A stretch of DNA of 64,000 nt, taken from Myxococcus guangdongensis (GTDB taxonomy: Bacteria > Myxococcota > Myxococcia > Myxococcales > Myxococcaceae). The first letter of the stretch is position 1. Every line of letters starts with the position of its first letter. Under the pieces are notes generated by a model. It was not told where the DNA came from, did no database searches, and saw nothing but the letters and a program-made list of their open reading frames with translations. A program made the translations under genes and the position numbers. Positions 10,037 to 19,542 of this stretch are shown here, piece after piece. The stretch is taken from positions 496,001 through 560,000 of the forward strand of contig NZ_JAJVKW010000003.1 in the NCBI RefSeq assembly GCF_024198255.1, read 5' to 3'.

Positions 10037-11203
10037 TCAGTGCCACTGTTCGTTTCCATCCACCCAGGTGGCGAGCACGCCGAGGTCTCCGCTCAGCAGC
10101 GCGAGGTTCGCGCGACCACCGGCCACGAGCCCACCCAGCTGGGACTCCAGGCCGAGCACCTGCGCGGGATAGCGCGAGGCCATGCGCAGCGCCTCCTCCA
10201 GCGGAACGTCCAGGAGCCGAACGGAGTTGCGCACCGCCGACGCCATGTCGATGTCCGCGCCGGCCAGCGTGCCGTCCTCCGTCACCAGCCGACCCTCGCG
10301 TCGCAGGATGGTGTGCCCATACAGCGTGAAGGTCGTCTCCGTCGTGCCCACGGGCGGCATCGCGTCCGTGACGAGGAAGACCTTGCCGCGAGGCTTGGCC
10401 TTCAAGAGCTGACGCAGGTTCGCCGGGTGCACATGGACGCCGTCCACGATGACGCCGCACCACGCGTCCTCGGACTCGAAGCCCGCGACCACGGGGCCGG
10501 GGTGTCGTCCTTGCACCGGAGGCATCGCGTTGAACAGGTGCGTGAAGCCACGCACTCCCGCCGTGAGCGCCTGCAGGGACCGCTCGTAGCTCGCCGCCGT
10601 GTGGCCCGCGAACAACACCGCGCCCGAAGCGCTGAGCGTCTGGATGAACGCGTCCTCCACCCGCTCCGGAGCGAGCGTCATCAACAACCTGCCCCCAACC
10701 CGAGCCAGTCGCTCACTGAGCGCGACGAGGGACGCGAGGTCCTCGGCGCCGGGCGGACGGATGTGGTTCGGCGCGTGGACGCCCGGGCGCTCGGGGCTGA
10801 TGAAAGGCCCTTCCAGATGGACACCGAGCACCCCGCTCCCGGGCTGCTCCAGCGCGCGCGCCGCTGCCTCGCAGGCGAGCCGGGTGCGCTCGGGCGCATC
10901 CGTGATGAACGTGGGCAGCAGGCTCGTGGTCCCCGAGCGCCGCAGCGTGGATGCGATGGCGAGCGCCGCGTCGACCGTGGGCGAGTCGTTGAACAGCACG
11001 CCCCCCGCGCCGTTCACCTGGAGGTCGATGAAGCCGGGGGCGAGCAGGGCGTCGGCGGGGAGCTCGCGGGTGGAGAGCCCCACGGGCGCCTCGTGACGCG
11101 GCACCACGGCGACGATGCGTCCGGCCTCGAGCACCACCGAGTGGCCCTCGAGGATGCGCTCGCCGGTGAACACGCGCGAGCCCGTGAGGATGTGTCTGGT
11201 CAC
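10037..11203 (-). CDS. nagA: N-acetylglucosamine-6-phosphate deacetylase
   Basis: 388-aa amidohydrolase that converts GlcNAc-6-P to GlcN-6-P. Motifs in order are PGFIDLQVNGAGG, HLEGPF, GHTAAS, THLFNAM, VDGVHVHP and LVTDAMPP, covering the metal and substrate residues expected of NagA. GTG 11203 is taken as the start because it overlaps the stop of the preceding SIS gene by 4 nt (GTGA). The long upstream open frame is antisense-type junk over the SIS gene. The deaminase step is probably done by the coupled SIS protein. Confidence 0.92.
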   Translation of the reverse strand: MTRHILTGSRVFTGERILEGHSVVLEAGRIVAVVPRHEAPVGLSTRELPADALLAPGFIDLQVNGAGGVLFNDSPTVDAALAIASTLRRSGTTSLLPTFITDAPERTRLACEAAARALEQPGSGVLGVHLEGPFISPERPGVHAPNHIRPPGAEDLASLVALSERLARVGGRLLMTLAPERVEDAFIQTLSASGAVLFAGHTAASYERSLQALTAGVRGFTHLFNAMPPVQGRHPGPVVAGFESEDAWCGVIVDGVHVHPANLRQLLKAKPRGKVFLVTDAMPPVGTTETTFTLYGHTILRREGRLVTEDGTLAGADIDMASAVRNSVRLLDVPLEEALRMASRYPAQVLGLESQLGGLVAGGRANLALLSGDLGVLATWVDGNEQWH

Positions 11204-12210
11204 ACCGTCTCCGTCACCTTGCGAAGGTTCGCGGGTGCATCCGGGTCCATCCCGCGCGCCGTGGCGAGCCGGTGGACCGCCAGGTAGAAGCTCTGCACCT
11301 GGCACAGTGGCGCAAGCGCCAGGGGAACACCAGGAACGGTGGGCAGCGTCGCGGCGCCAGGGACAGGGAGCACCGAGCGCACGTCCGCGCCCAGCTCCAA
11401 CATCCGGCGCACCACCGCGCGCGTGCCCTCGGCGGAGCCGTCCTCCTGTCCCAACGCGATGACGGGGAAGCCCGGCCGCACCAGCCCGAGTGGACCGTGG
11501 ACCACCTCGGCCGCGCTGAAGGCCTCGGCGTGCACGCGACAGGTCTCCTTGAGCTTCAGCGCCAGCTCGAGCGCCGCGCCCAGTCCGCTGCCCCGGCCAA
11601 CGACATACAGGCTCTGCGCGTCGACGAGCGTCTCCAACGCGGGCCACCAGTCGAGCGCGCACGCCGAAGTCAAAGCATCCGGAAACGCGGCGACGGCCTC
11701 GTGCAGCTCCGGGCTCGCGGACCAGTGCGCCGCCAGTCGCAGGAACGCGAGGCCGGAGAGCAGATACGACTTGGTCGCGGCGACGGCGCGCTCGGGGCCC
11801 GCGTCCAGCGGAATGCTCACGTCACACAGCGCGCCGAGCGGCGCGGAGGCATCATTGATGAACCCGACGACGAGCGCGCCCGAGGCCTTCGCCGCCTCCG
11901 TCAAACGCAGCAGGTCGGGACTGCGCCCGGATTGCGACACGGCGATGAAGAGCGAGTCGCGCAGGTCCAGCGCATGCGCGCCATAGATGGACGCCACGCT
12001 GGGGCCCACCGACGCCACCGCGCGGCCGAGCGTCGTCTCGATGAGATACTTCCCGTAGACGGCCGCATGGTCCGAGCTGCCCCGCGCGCAGGTGACCACG
12101 AAGCGAGGTGGCTGGCGCCGCAGTCGCTCCCCCAGCTGCATGAAGGCGTCCTCGCTCCGTGCCAGCTGGAGCCGGGCGACCCCCGGAGCCTCCGCGGCCT
12201 CACGCGCCAT
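11200..12210 (-). CDS. SIS-domain aminosugar isomerase/deaminase (NagB-II/GlmS-C like)
   Basis: 336-aa protein with two SIS domains and no N-terminal glutaminase. Visible motifs are CARGSSDHAA (phosphosugar-binding loop), VSQSGRSPD, ATKSY, VGRGSGLGAA, EVVHGP and a C-terminal NLRKVTETV, which resembles the GlmS-type K-x-V-T ending. This combination fits NagB-II glucosamine-6-phosphate deaminases or AgaS-like isomerases. Coupling to nagA by a 4-nt overlap makes GlcN-6-P to Fru-6-P conversion the likely role. The start at ATG 12210 has only a weak ribosome-binding site (GAG upstream). Confidence 0.85.
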   Translation of the reverse strand: MAREAAEAPGVARLQLARSEDAFMQLGERLRRQPPRFVVTCARGSSDHAAVYGKYLIETTLGRAVASVGPSVASIYGAHALDLRDSLFIAVSQSGRSPDLLRLTEAAKASGALVVGFINDASAPLGALCDVSIPLDAGPERAVAATKSYLLSGLAFLRLAAHWSASPELHEAVAAFPDALTSACALDWWPALETLVDAQSLYVVGRGSGLGAALELALKLKETCRVHAEAFSAAEVVHGPLGLVRPGFPVIALGQEDGSAEGTRAVVRRMLELGADVRSVLPVPGAATLPTVPGVPLALAPLCQVQSFYLAVHRLATARGMDPDAPANLRKVTETV

Positions 12211-12526
12211 GATGGGTAATCGACTCGACTCCTGGCTCCACGTCCCGCTCACGCTCGACTCCAAGAGGCACCCCCGCACCCCGTGCGATGCCTCGAGGCA
12301 GAGATAGAGCGCGGTGGGGACTTCCTCCACTCCCTCCTGTCCGGCTGCTCGACAGTGAGCCCTCCGCCGTGGACGGAGTGTCCGTCGATGGACGCCGGTC
12401 CGGGCGTCCCCCAAGGGGAGCACGGCTCCGCGTTGACGCACGCGGACATCCCGAGGCCACGCGCCGCGAAACCGGACAACCTCCCTGGGCCCCCTATACT
12501 GCGCGCCAGGGAGGCAACACCTCGAC
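12211..12526. other. Divergent intergenic region between SIS gene and glgC
   Basis: 316 nt without a supported gene; the open frames here are shadows. It must hold the promoters of both flanking genes. A TATACT element at 12495-12500 lies 27 nt before the glgC ATG, with no convincing -35 (CCGGAC at 12472-12477), and GGGAGG precedes the glgC start. I see no clear operator. Confidence 0.4.
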
Positions 12527-13774
12527 ATGGGCACGCGAATCCTGGGCATGGTGCTGGCCGGAGGCCAGGGAACCCGGCTGGCGCCGCTGACGTTGCGACG
12601 CTCGAAGCCGGCGGTCCCCTTCGGCTCGAAGTTCCGCATCATCGACTTCGCGCTCAACAACTTCATCAACTCCGGCATCTACTCCATCTACGTCCTGACG
12701 CAGTTCAAGGCGCAGTCGTTGACGGAGCACATCCAGCGGGGCTGGCGCTTCGGCTCGGTGCTGTTGTCGGACTACTTCATCACCCTGGTCCCCGCGCAGA
12801 TGTACCTGTACGAGGAGCTGGGGCCCGTCTGGTACCGGGGCACCGCGGACGCCATCTACCAGAACATGCACCTGGTGGAGAACCACCGCCCCGAGCACCT
12901 GGCCATCTTCTCCGGCGACCACATCTACAAGATGAACGTGGCGCACATGCTGGAGCAGCACGAGGCCCAGCGCGCCGACATCACCATCGCCGCGTACCCC
13001 ACGCCGCTCGCCGACGCGCACCGCTTCGGCGTCATGCAGGTGGACGAGCGCGGCCGCGTGACGGAGTTCCAGGAGAAGCCAAAGAACCCCAAGCCCATCC
13101 CAGGCCGGCCCGACACCGCGCTCGCCAGCATGGGCAACTACATCTTCCGCAGCAAGGTGCTCGCGGAGCTGCTGGAGATCGACGCGAAGTCGGAGGGCTC
13201 GCAGCACGACTTCGGCAAGGACGTGCTGCCGCGCGCGCTCAAGGACGGCTATCACATCCACGCGTACGACTTCGCCAAGAACCCCATTCCTGGGCAGACC
13301 GGCCCCAACACCTACTGGCGCGACGTGGGCACGCTGGACGCGTACCACGAGGCGTCCATGGACCTGGTGTCGGTGAACCCGGAGTTCGACATCTTCAACG
13401 CCGAGTGGCCGCTGCGCTCCGCCAGCGAGTACAGCCCGCCCGCCAAGTTCGTCCACGAGGCCGGCGACCGCGTGGGCCGCGCGCTCAACTCCATGGTGGC
13501 CGGCGGCTGCATCATCTCTGGCGGCGTGGTGCGCGAGAGCATCCTCTTCCGCCGCGCGCGCGTGAACAGCTACGCCAGCGTGCAGCGCTCGGTCGTCTTC
13601 GACGAGGTGGACATCGGCCGGCACGCCCAGGTGAAGAACGCCATCATCGACAAGGGCGTGCGCGTGCCCCCCAACGCGAAGGTGGGCTACGACCTGGACG
13701 CCGACCGCGCCCGCGGCTTCACCGTCACCGAGAGCGGCATCGTCGTGGTGCCCAAGGGCTACCGCTTCGAGTAG
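12527..13774 (+). CDS. glgC: Glucose-1-phosphate adenylyltransferase
   Basis: 415-aa ADP-glucose pyrophosphorylase, first committed step of glycogen synthesis. Nucleotidyltransferase motif [11 protein letters not shown] near the N-terminus, then [17 protein letters not shown] (metal Asp), EFQEKP (sugar-phosphate loop) and YWRDVGT, followed by a left-handed beta-helix C-terminal domain ([16 protein letters not shown] repeats). Length and motifs are typical. It stands alone, with no other glg gene adjacent, and its stop is 3 nt from the convergent SIP gene. Confidence 0.95.
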   Translation: MGTRILGMVLAGGQGTRLAPLTLRRSKPAVPFGSKFRIIDFALNNFINSGIYSIYVLTQFKAQSLTEHIQRGWRFGSVLLSDYFITLVPAQMYLYEELGPVWYRGTADAIYQNMHLVENHRPEHLAIFSGDHIYKMNVAHMLEQHEAQRADITIAAYPTPLADAHRFGVMQVDERGRVTEFQEKPKNPKPIPGRPDTALASMGNYIFRSKVLAELLEIDAKSEGSQHDFGKDVLPRALKDGYHIHAYDFAKNPIPGQTGPNTYWRDVGTLDAYHEASMDLVSVNPEFDIFNAEWPLRSASEYSPPAKFVHEAGDRVGRALNSMVAGGCIISGGVVRESILFRRARVNSYASVQRSVVFDEVDIGRHAQVKNAIIDKGVRVPPNAKVGYDLDADRARGFTVTESGIVVVPKGYRFE

Positions 13775-13777
13775 CCC

Positions 13778-14485
13778 TCACAGGCCCCGCTTGCCGTCGG
13801 CCCAGTACGCCTTCGAGCGCAGCGCGCGCTTGTCGAGGCCGTGGCGCTCGAGCAGCTCCTGGCGCAGCCGCACGATGCTGCCCGCGTGGCCCGCCAGGTA
13901 GCACGTCGCCTCCTTGCGCACGTTCCGCCCGAGCCACGCGCACAGCGCCTCGCCGCGCGCTCCGCCGGGCTCGCGCGTCACCGCCGTCAGCGGCACGCCC
14001 ACCTTCTCCAGCCAGTCCTCGCAGCCCGGCTCCACCTCCACCGCGCCCGACAGCCGCAGCGGGGAGGGCAGCGCGCGCACCATCGCCTGGAACAACCCCA
14101 GACACGTCTCGTCGCCCAGGAACAGGTGCGAGTCCGCGTCCGGGTCCACCGCCAGCCGCCCGCCCGGGCCCAGGATGTCCACCGCGTCGCCGGCCTTCAG
14201 CCCCTGCGCCCACGCGCTCCCCGGCCCCTGTCCGTGAAGGTAGAAGACGACTTCCATGATTCCGTGCTGCGCGTCGAGCAGACTGGGCGTGTAGTGCCGG
14301 AACTCCGTCGCGCTGACCCGGAACTCCACTTCGTGTCCGGGCTCGTGCACCACCCCGCGCAGCGACGCCCCCTCGAAGCGCACCCGCTTCAGCCGGGCCG
14401 ACAGCGCCTCCACGTGCGTGACGTGGGAGGGCTTCGCGAACCAGGGCATCAGCGTGTTCGCCAACACCGCGGGCATCTGGGGCAT
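13778..14485 (-). CDS. Siderophore-interacting protein (SIP/ViuB-like flavin reductase)
   Basis: 235-aa FAD/NAD(P)H-dependent reductase proposed to release iron from ferric siderophores. The FAD-binding R-H-Y-T-P motif is in EFRHYTPS, followed by the HGxGPGSAWA phosphate-binding stretch and the LFLGDETCLG segment typical of SIP family members. ATG 14485 with GGAGACAGG upstream is chosen over a TTG at 14524 that would lie within the operator region. The Fur-box-like site 44 nt upstream predicts iron-repressed expression together with the divergent HmuY-like gene. Confidence 0.87.
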   Translation of the reverse strand: MPQMPAVLANTLMPWFAKPSHVTHVEALSARLKRVRFEGASLRGVVHEPGHEVEFRVSATEFRHYTPSLLDAQHGIMEVVFYLHGQGPGSAWAQGLKAGDAVDILGPGGRLAVDPDADSHLFLGDETCLGLFQAMVRALPSPLRLSGAVEVEPGCEDWLEKVGVPLTAVTREPGGARGEALCAWLGRNVRKEATCYLAGHAGSIVRLRQELLERHGLDKRALRSKAYWADGKRGL

Positions 14486-14528
14486 GTCCTGTCTCCATCC
14501 GGGTTTCCGGGGTTCAAAATCCAATATT

Positions 14529-14547
14529 GAATATGAGAATCGTTATC
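14529..14547. promoter_or_regulatory. Fur box between siderophore reductase and HmuY-like genes
   Basis: GAATATGAGAATCGTTATC matches the classical 19-bp Fur consensus (GATAATGATAATCATTATC) at 15 of 19 positions. It sits in the 209-nt divergent gap in an A+T-rich pocket unlike the surrounding DNA. It is placed to repress the SIP gene (start 14485) and probably the HmuY-like/metalloprotease operon (start 14695). Confidence 0.8.
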
Positions 14548-14694
14548 AAGTAGGGTGCCGTCCTGTCGAGTGAGGTGGAGCCCTCGGGGCGCGCGGTGAG
14601 CGCGCGCGTGAAAGGGGGCCCTCGACGAGGAAGACCGGGGCCCCCGCTCCGGTGGGCACGTCACGCAGTCCGTTCAGGGAAGAGGGATACGAAG

Positions 14695-15540
14695 ATGAGT
14701 CATACCGAGCAGGCGTTGCCGAGGCGCGCCGGACAGCAGGGCCTGTGGGTCCTGGTCGCCGTGGTCATGTCGTTGGCGTTGCTGGCGAGCTGCGGAGATG
14801 ACGAAGACCCCACGCCCACGCCCACCCCGGACGCGGGCACGCCGGATTCAGGTACGCCGGACGCGGGGCCTCAGGTGTGTGGACCGTCGACGGTGGACTG
14901 CGCCGAGCAGACCATCGACACGCTGTCGCTGCGCACCGTGGTGAACACGGGCGTGGTGCGTGAAGAGGGGACGACGTCGGGCGAGTTCCTGACGTTCGTG
15001 GACTCCACGGCGGGCGGTCTGAACCCGACGATGTCCTATACGTACCTGCAGTTCACGGCGACGGGCGCCAAGCAGGTCCAGATCCACGACCACCAGGCGC
15101 TCGCGTCGCAGGACTGGGACATCGCGGTGCGTCGCTACACGATGCGCGTCAACAGCGGCACGTCGGGTCCGTCGTGCGTGTCGGTGGCGAAGGTCGCCGA
15201 GGGCACCACGTTCGCGCAGGTGTCGGCGGTGGACTCCGCCTGGACGTTCGAGACGGAGAAGTGGTGGGACAACGCGTCGGGCACCTGCACGCTCATCCCG
15301 GATGACTCGGGCCTGAACGGTCCCAAGACGGCGCTGGGCGCCTTCTGGGAGTACCCCACCCGCTGCGTGCAGATGACCGGCCAGGTGTTCGCGGTGCGTC
15401 TGGCGGATGGTCGCCACGTGAAGCTGGAGGTGATGGGGTACTACGAGCCCGCGGCGCAGCAGACGTGCAACGAGACGGGCGCGGCGCCGACGCCGAGCGG
15501 CTCGGGTTCCATCCGCATCAAGTGGGCGTTCCTGCCGTGA
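14695..15540 (+). CDS. HmuY-like heme-binding lipoprotein
   Basis: 281-aa surface lipoprotein (signal then LLASC). A Thr/Pro/Asp-rich linker carrying short PDxG-type repeats (about 40-60) precedes an HmuY-like domain. The WDIAVRR and VNSGTSGP strands and the later AFWEYPT and VFAVRLADGRHVKLEVMGYY segments are typical of the family. Relatives bind heme outside the cell and pass it to a TonB-dependent receptor; no receptor gene is in this window. AGAGGGATAC precedes the ATG. It is the first gene of a two-gene unit behind a Fur box, and the next gene overlaps by 4 nt. Confidence 0.8.
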   Translation: MSHTEQALPRRAGQQGLWVLVAVVMSLALLASCGDDEDPTPTPTPDAGTPDSGTPDAGPQVCGPSTVDCAEQTIDTLSLRTVVNTGVVREEGTTSGEFLTFVDSTAGGLNPTMSYTYLQFTATGAKQVQIHDHQALASQDWDIAVRRYTMRVNSGTSGPSCVSVAKVAEGTTFAQVSAVDSAWTFETEKWWDNASGTCTLIPDDSGLNGPKTALGAFWEYPTRCVQMTGQVFAVRLADGRHVKLEVMGYYEPAAQQTCNETGAAPTPSGSGSIRIKWAFLP

Positions 15541-17027
15541 GGCTCGGGGCGTGGCTTCTGTTGCTTCCCCTGGGATGTGGCCCCGTGGAGTCGACGCGGG
15601 CGCCGCACGAGCGTCCGGAGACGTTGGCCGAAGGGCGGCAGGGGCAGCAGACGGGAGCGCGCCCCACCTCGCCCCTGGCGGTGCCGCCGAGCTTCGGCGC
15701 GGGTGAGCAGGTGGAGTCGGTGGTGTCCCCCAAGGGGCGCTTCCGCATCCACTTCTCCCGCGTCGGGCTCAACGCGGTGCCGGCGGGGGACGCCGATGGA
15801 AGTGGCGTGCCCGACGCCGTCGAGGTCGTCGGGCGCGCGTATGAGCGCGTCGCGGACTTCTACCAGGGCCTGGGCTTCGTGTTGCCGGGCAGCGACGCGG
15901 CGGTGGAGGACAACGGCGGGGACGGGCTGTTCGACGTGTACCTGGTGGACTTCGCCGGGGTCGCGGACGGGGCGTTCCGGCTGGATGACTGCGAGACGGA
16001 GTCGGGCCTGCGGTGCGTGGGGCACATGCTCCAGGAGAACGACTTCGCGGGCTACAACTACCCCTCCTACGAGACGGCGGTGGACATCCTCGCCAGCCAC
16101 GAGTTCTTCCATGCGGTGCAGTCCGCGTACCGGACGGGCATGGGCGGCGTGGTGACGGAGGGGACCGCGGTGTGGGCCAGCGAGCGGTTCGACGCGTCGC
16201 TGGATGACCTGGAGCACTTCTCCGCGTCGTACCTGTCGCGCACGGAGCTGAGCCTGGTGCAGGACCCCACGGGGCCGGCGGCGTCGTTCAGTTATGGCTC
16301 CAGCCTGTTCTTCCAGTACCTGGGTGAGCGCGTGGGGGATGGGGCCATCCTCCGACTGTGGGAGGAGAGCGTCACCTCGCCGGAGGTGCGCTGGCCCGTG
16401 TTGGTGGACCGCCTCCTGTATCGCGACTGGAGCCTGAGCTTCGACGCCGCGTTCACGGAGTTCTCGACGTGGAACCTGTCCACGGGCGCGCGGGCGAATG
16501 CGTCGCAGGGCTACGCGCGGGGCGGTGGTTACGACGGGTTGAAGCCGGCGGCGAAGACGCTGCCCTACCAGGAGGCGGACGTCCGGATGACGACCGCGTC
16601 GGCGCGCTACTTCGAGGTGCCGGGTGGCTCGGCGCGGGTGTGGGCGCGGTACACGCCTCGGGACGTGGCGAACTCGTCCCAGCAGCACCTGCTGGTGGCG
16701 GCGGTGACGGACACCGCGGTGCTGCGGGTGGTGCGCGTGGATGGGCCGGGGACGTTGTCGGCGAACGTGACGGCGTCGGATGCGAGCCGGGTCATCATCG
16801 CGGTGGTGGATGGCCGCCACGAGGGCACGGGCCGCTACGGCACGCTGTGCCTCACGGGTGAGACGTCCGGCGCGCCGTGTGTCGACGTGAAGCCCGAGCC
16901 GGAGCCCGAGCCCGAGGTGCCGGAGACTCCCGACGATGATGACGACAGTGGCTGCGCGGCCGCGCCCGGTGCGCTGGGCTGGGCGGCGCTGGTGCTCGTG
17001 GGGTTGGGGCGGCGAAGGCGGTCGTAG
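15537..17027 (+). CDS. Surface metalloprotease with MYXO-CTERM tail
   Basis: 496-aa secreted protein starting at GTG 15537, overlapping the HmuY-like gene by 4 nt. It has a signal peptide with a lipobox-like LLPLGC, then a domain with the zincin motif HEFFH at 188-192 and Glu208 (TEGTAVW) as probable third zinc ligand. The C-terminus has an acidic D5 run, a Gly-Cys, a hydrophobic segment and RRRRS: a MYXO-CTERM sorting signal. It resembles the putative metalloproteases named after M. xanthus locus MXAN_6640. Coupling to a heme-binding lipoprotein suggests it may digest hemoproteins, which is inference. Confidence 0.8.
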   Translation: MRLGAWLLLLPLGCGPVESTRAPHERPETLAEGRQGQQTGARPTSPLAVPPSFGAGEQVESVVSPKGRFRIHFSRVGLNAVPAGDADGSGVPDAVEVVGRAYERVADFYQGLGFVLPGSDAAVEDNGGDGLFDVYLVDFAGVADGAFRLDDCETESGLRCVGHMLQENDFAGYNYPSYETAVDILASHEFFHAVQSAYRTGMGGVVTEGTAVWASERFDASLDDLEHFSASYLSRTELSLVQDPTGPAASFSYGSSLFFQYLGERVGDGAILRLWEESVTSPEVRWPVLVDRLLYRDWSLSFDAAFTEFSTWNLSTGARANASQGYARGGGYDGLKPAAKTLPYQEADVRMTTASARYFEVPGGSARVWARYTPRDVANSSQQHLLVAAVTDTAVLRVVRVDGPGTLSANVTASDASRVIIAVVDGRHEGTGRYGTLCLTGETSGAPCVDVKPEPEPEPEVPETPDDDDDSGCAAAPGALGWAALVLVGLGRRRRS

Positions 17028-17057
17028 ACACGGCGAGGTCCGCCGAGGGCTCCTTCG

Positions 17058-18188
17058 TCAGGGGCCCTCGGGAGCCGCCGCGCCGGGTGTCGACGCAGCT
17101 TCGGGTGACATGGGCGTGGGGCCGGTCGGGCACTGCCCCTGGTACGCGGTGAGCGCGCGTTGGAAGCGCTCCTGCTCCTCGCGAGGCCACTCCGCGGGCA
17201 GCTTCGCGATGGCCTCCTGTTGCTCCTGGATGGCCTCCTGGCAGCGCCCCTGGTGGAAGGCGACCAGGGCGCTCGTCTCCAGCACGTAGGCGTTGTTGGG
17301 CGCCTCGCGGCGTCCCATTCGGGCGAGCGGGGCCGCCTCATCGTGACGCCCGACCTTCGCGTACAACCAGCCCAGTTCGGTTGCGCTCCACCAGTATTTG
17401 GGGCTGAGCTGATTCAGCCTGCGCAGCGCCTGCTCATATCCTGAGTCCTCGGGTCGGTCCCTCGCCAGTGTACGCGCCACATGTGCCCAGGCCTGAATGC
17501 TGTCGGGAAATGACTTCACACGAGCGATGCCCCACGCAAGCTCCTGAGTGGGGGTGAGGTCCATGCCCGGATGGGCAGTGGTCATCTGGAGGGTATAGCG
17601 ATTCTCGATGGGATGACCCGCGAGGGTCGCAGGGTAGAATCGCATGCTCGCCGCGGTCTTGAGGGCGGCCTCGGTGATTTCGTGGGTCGCGGACTCCAGG
17701 ACCTGGATGTTCCGGGGGCGTCCCGCGGTGTCGATGATGAAATGGATGACGACGATTGCGAGGATGCGCTCACGGTAGACGTGCTGAGGAAACTCATGCT
17801 CCACCATGGAGTAACGCACAGGGAACTCGAGCTGCTCTCTCAGGTAGTCGCAGGCCTGGAACAGATCCGCCTGATGACATGCGGCGGCGATGTCCCCGTA
17901 GGCCTGTCGTACCTGTTGCTCCGTGGGTCGCCCCGCGAGGACCTGTTGGGCCTCGGAGAAGACGGCGGGAGCCTCTGAAGGAGTGACGACCAGGCTCGGG
18001 TCGGTGCTGAGGGGCGGCGCGAGCACACCGAGGTAGACCTGCGTGCCCTCGAACCTCGGATTCAGGTATTGGGCGAGAGCCCGGGACAGATGTCCATGGC
18101 TCGCGGGCAGGGTGGGAATCGGACGCGAATGGCCACACGCGGTGAGCCCCAGGAGCACGGCGCCCAGGGCGAAGATTGCGAATCTCAT
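17058..18188 (-). CDS. Lipoprotein with TonB-C-like domain and TPR-like repeats
   Basis: 376-aa lipoprotein; ATG 18188 begins a signal ending GLTAC. The middle (about 140-215) resembles the energy-transducer TonB C-terminal fold: an IVVIHFIIDTAGRPRNIQVLES strand pair followed by AALKTAASMRFYPAT and a YTLQM strand. The remainder (about 225-360) has helical TPR-like segments (AWAHVARTLARD, ELGWLYAKVGRHDEA, ALVAFHQGRCQEA). No membrane helix other than the signal is seen, so it is not a canonical TonB. Function unknown. Confidence 0.7.
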   Translation of the reverse strand: MRFAIFALGAVLLGLTACGHSRPIPTLPASHGHLSRALAQYLNPRFEGTQVYLGVLAPPLSTDPSLVVTPSEAPAVFSEAQQVLAGRPTEQQVRQAYGDIAAACHQADLFQACDYLREQLEFPVRYSMVEHEFPQHVYRERILAIVVIHFIIDTAGRPRNIQVLESATHEITEAALKTAASMRFYPATLAGHPIENRYTLQMTTAHPGMDLTPTQELAWGIARVKSFPDSIQAWAHVARTLARDRPEDSGYEQALRRLNQLSPKYWWSATELGWLYAKVGRHDEAAPLARMGRREAPNNAYVLETSALVAFHQGRCQEAIQEQQEAIAKLPAEWPREEQERFQRALTAYQGQCPTGPTPMSPEAASTPGAAAPEGP

Positions 18189-18456
18189 CGCGCTCCACGC
18201 TAGCGTGGCCTGTCCGGCGCAGAAAGGTCTGCCCAAGGCGTGTCGAAGGTCGTCCCAGCGGGGTTGCACAGGGGGCCGCTGTCCTCCGCGCGACACGGGG
18301 CGCCCGGTGCCTTCACGCGCGAGGGCCCGCCGTCTACCGTGTGACACTGAAAGGCGCTGCGGCGTCGGGACTCGTTCAGTCGTGGGGACAGGGGTCGCGT
18401 CCTCCACGCGTTTCCGACTAAGCGTACCCTGAGCGCCGCACGGACCCGAGACCTTC

Positions 18457-19542
18457 ATGCACAGCGCAACCGGCCAGGACAGCAGCTCGCCCTACATCCG
18501 CTCCGTGGGACGAGCGCTCCCGCCTCACTACGCCTCGCAGGAGCAGCTCATCGCGGCCTTCCGCGAGCTGTGGGCCACGCGCCACTTCAACCTGGAGCGC
18601 CTGGAGGACCTGCACCGCGCCGTCCAGGTCGGTGGCCGCTACCTGGCGCTGCCCATCGACGCCTACCGCGAGCTCGTCACCTTCCAGCAACGCAACGACG
18701 CCTGGATTCGCGAGGCCACCACCCTCAGCGAGGTGGTGGTGCGAAAGACGCTGGAGCAGGCGGAGCTGACGCCCTCGGACGTGGACCACGTCTTCTTCGT
18801 CACCGTGACGGGCATCTCCACGCCCAGCGTCGAGGCGCGGCTCGCCAACCGGCTGCGCTTCCGCGAGGACTTCAAGCGCACGCCCATCTTCGGCCTCGGC
18901 TGCGTCGCGGGCGCGGCCGGCATGGCGCGGGCGGCCGACTACCTGCGCGCCTTCCCCACGCACACCGCGCTCCTGGTGTCCGCGGAGCTGTGCTCGCTGA
19001 CGCTGCAGCGCGAGGACCTGTCCATCCCCAACATCATCGCCTCCGGCCTCTTCGGCGACGGCGCCGCGTGCGCGGTGCTCCGAGGCGCCCAGGCCCCAGG
19101 GGCCCGGGGGCCCCGGGTGGTGGCCTCGCGCTCGGTCTTCTACCCGGACACCGAGCGCACCATGGGCTGGGACGTGGTGGACTCGGGCTTCAAGGTCGTG
19201 CTGTCCGCGAAGGTGCCCCAACTGGTCAAGGACCACATCCGCGGCAACGTGGACGGCTTCCTCGCGAGCCACGGTTTGAATCGCGGTGACATCCGTCACT
19301 GGGTGGCGCATACCGGCGGACCCAAGGTGCTCGAGTCCTTCGAGCAGGCCCTGGAGCTGACGCCGGAGGCGCTCACGCGCTCGTGGGCGTCGCTGCGCGA
19401 GGTGGGCAACCTGTCCTCGTCGTCGGTGCTCTTCGTGCTGGGCGAGACGCTGGAGAAGGCGGACGCGAAGCCGGGGGACTGGGGCCTGATGATGGCGATG
19501 GGGCCGGGCTTCTGCGCAGAGATGGTGCTCTTGCGATGGTGA
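18457..19542 (+). CDS. Type III polyketide synthase (alkylresorcinol/alkylpyrone type)
   Basis: 361-aa chalcone/stilbene-synthase-family enzyme that condenses an acyl starter with malonyl units and cyclises the product. The catalytic triad is intact: Cys149 (GLGCVAGAAG), His285 (WVAHTGGPK) and Asn318 (GNLSSSSV). Motif GISTPS marks the ketosynthase fold. It heads five overlapping genes (methyltransferase, ACP, acyl-AMP ligase, monooxygenase). The composition matches the logic of Streptomyces srsABC phenolic-lipid genes, with a dedicated fatty-acyl loading pair added. Likely products are methylated/oxidised alkylresorcinols or alkylpyrones. Confidence 0.92.
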   Translation: MHSATGQDSSSPYIRSVGRALPPHYASQEQLIAAFRELWATRHFNLERLEDLHRAVQVGGRYLALPIDAYRELVTFQQRNDAWIREATTLSEVVVRKTLEQAELTPSDVDHVFFVTVTGISTPSVEARLANRLRFREDFKRTPIFGLGCVAGAAGMARAADYLRAFPTHTALLVSAELCSLTLQREDLSIPNIIASGLFGDGAACAVLRGAQAPGARGPRVVASRSVFYPDTERTMGWDVVDSGFKVVLSAKVPQLVKDHIRGNVDGFLASHGLNRGDIRHWVAHTGGPKVLESFEQALELTPEALTRSWASLREVGNLSSSSVLFVLGETLEKADAKPGDWGLMMAMGPGFCAEMVLLRW

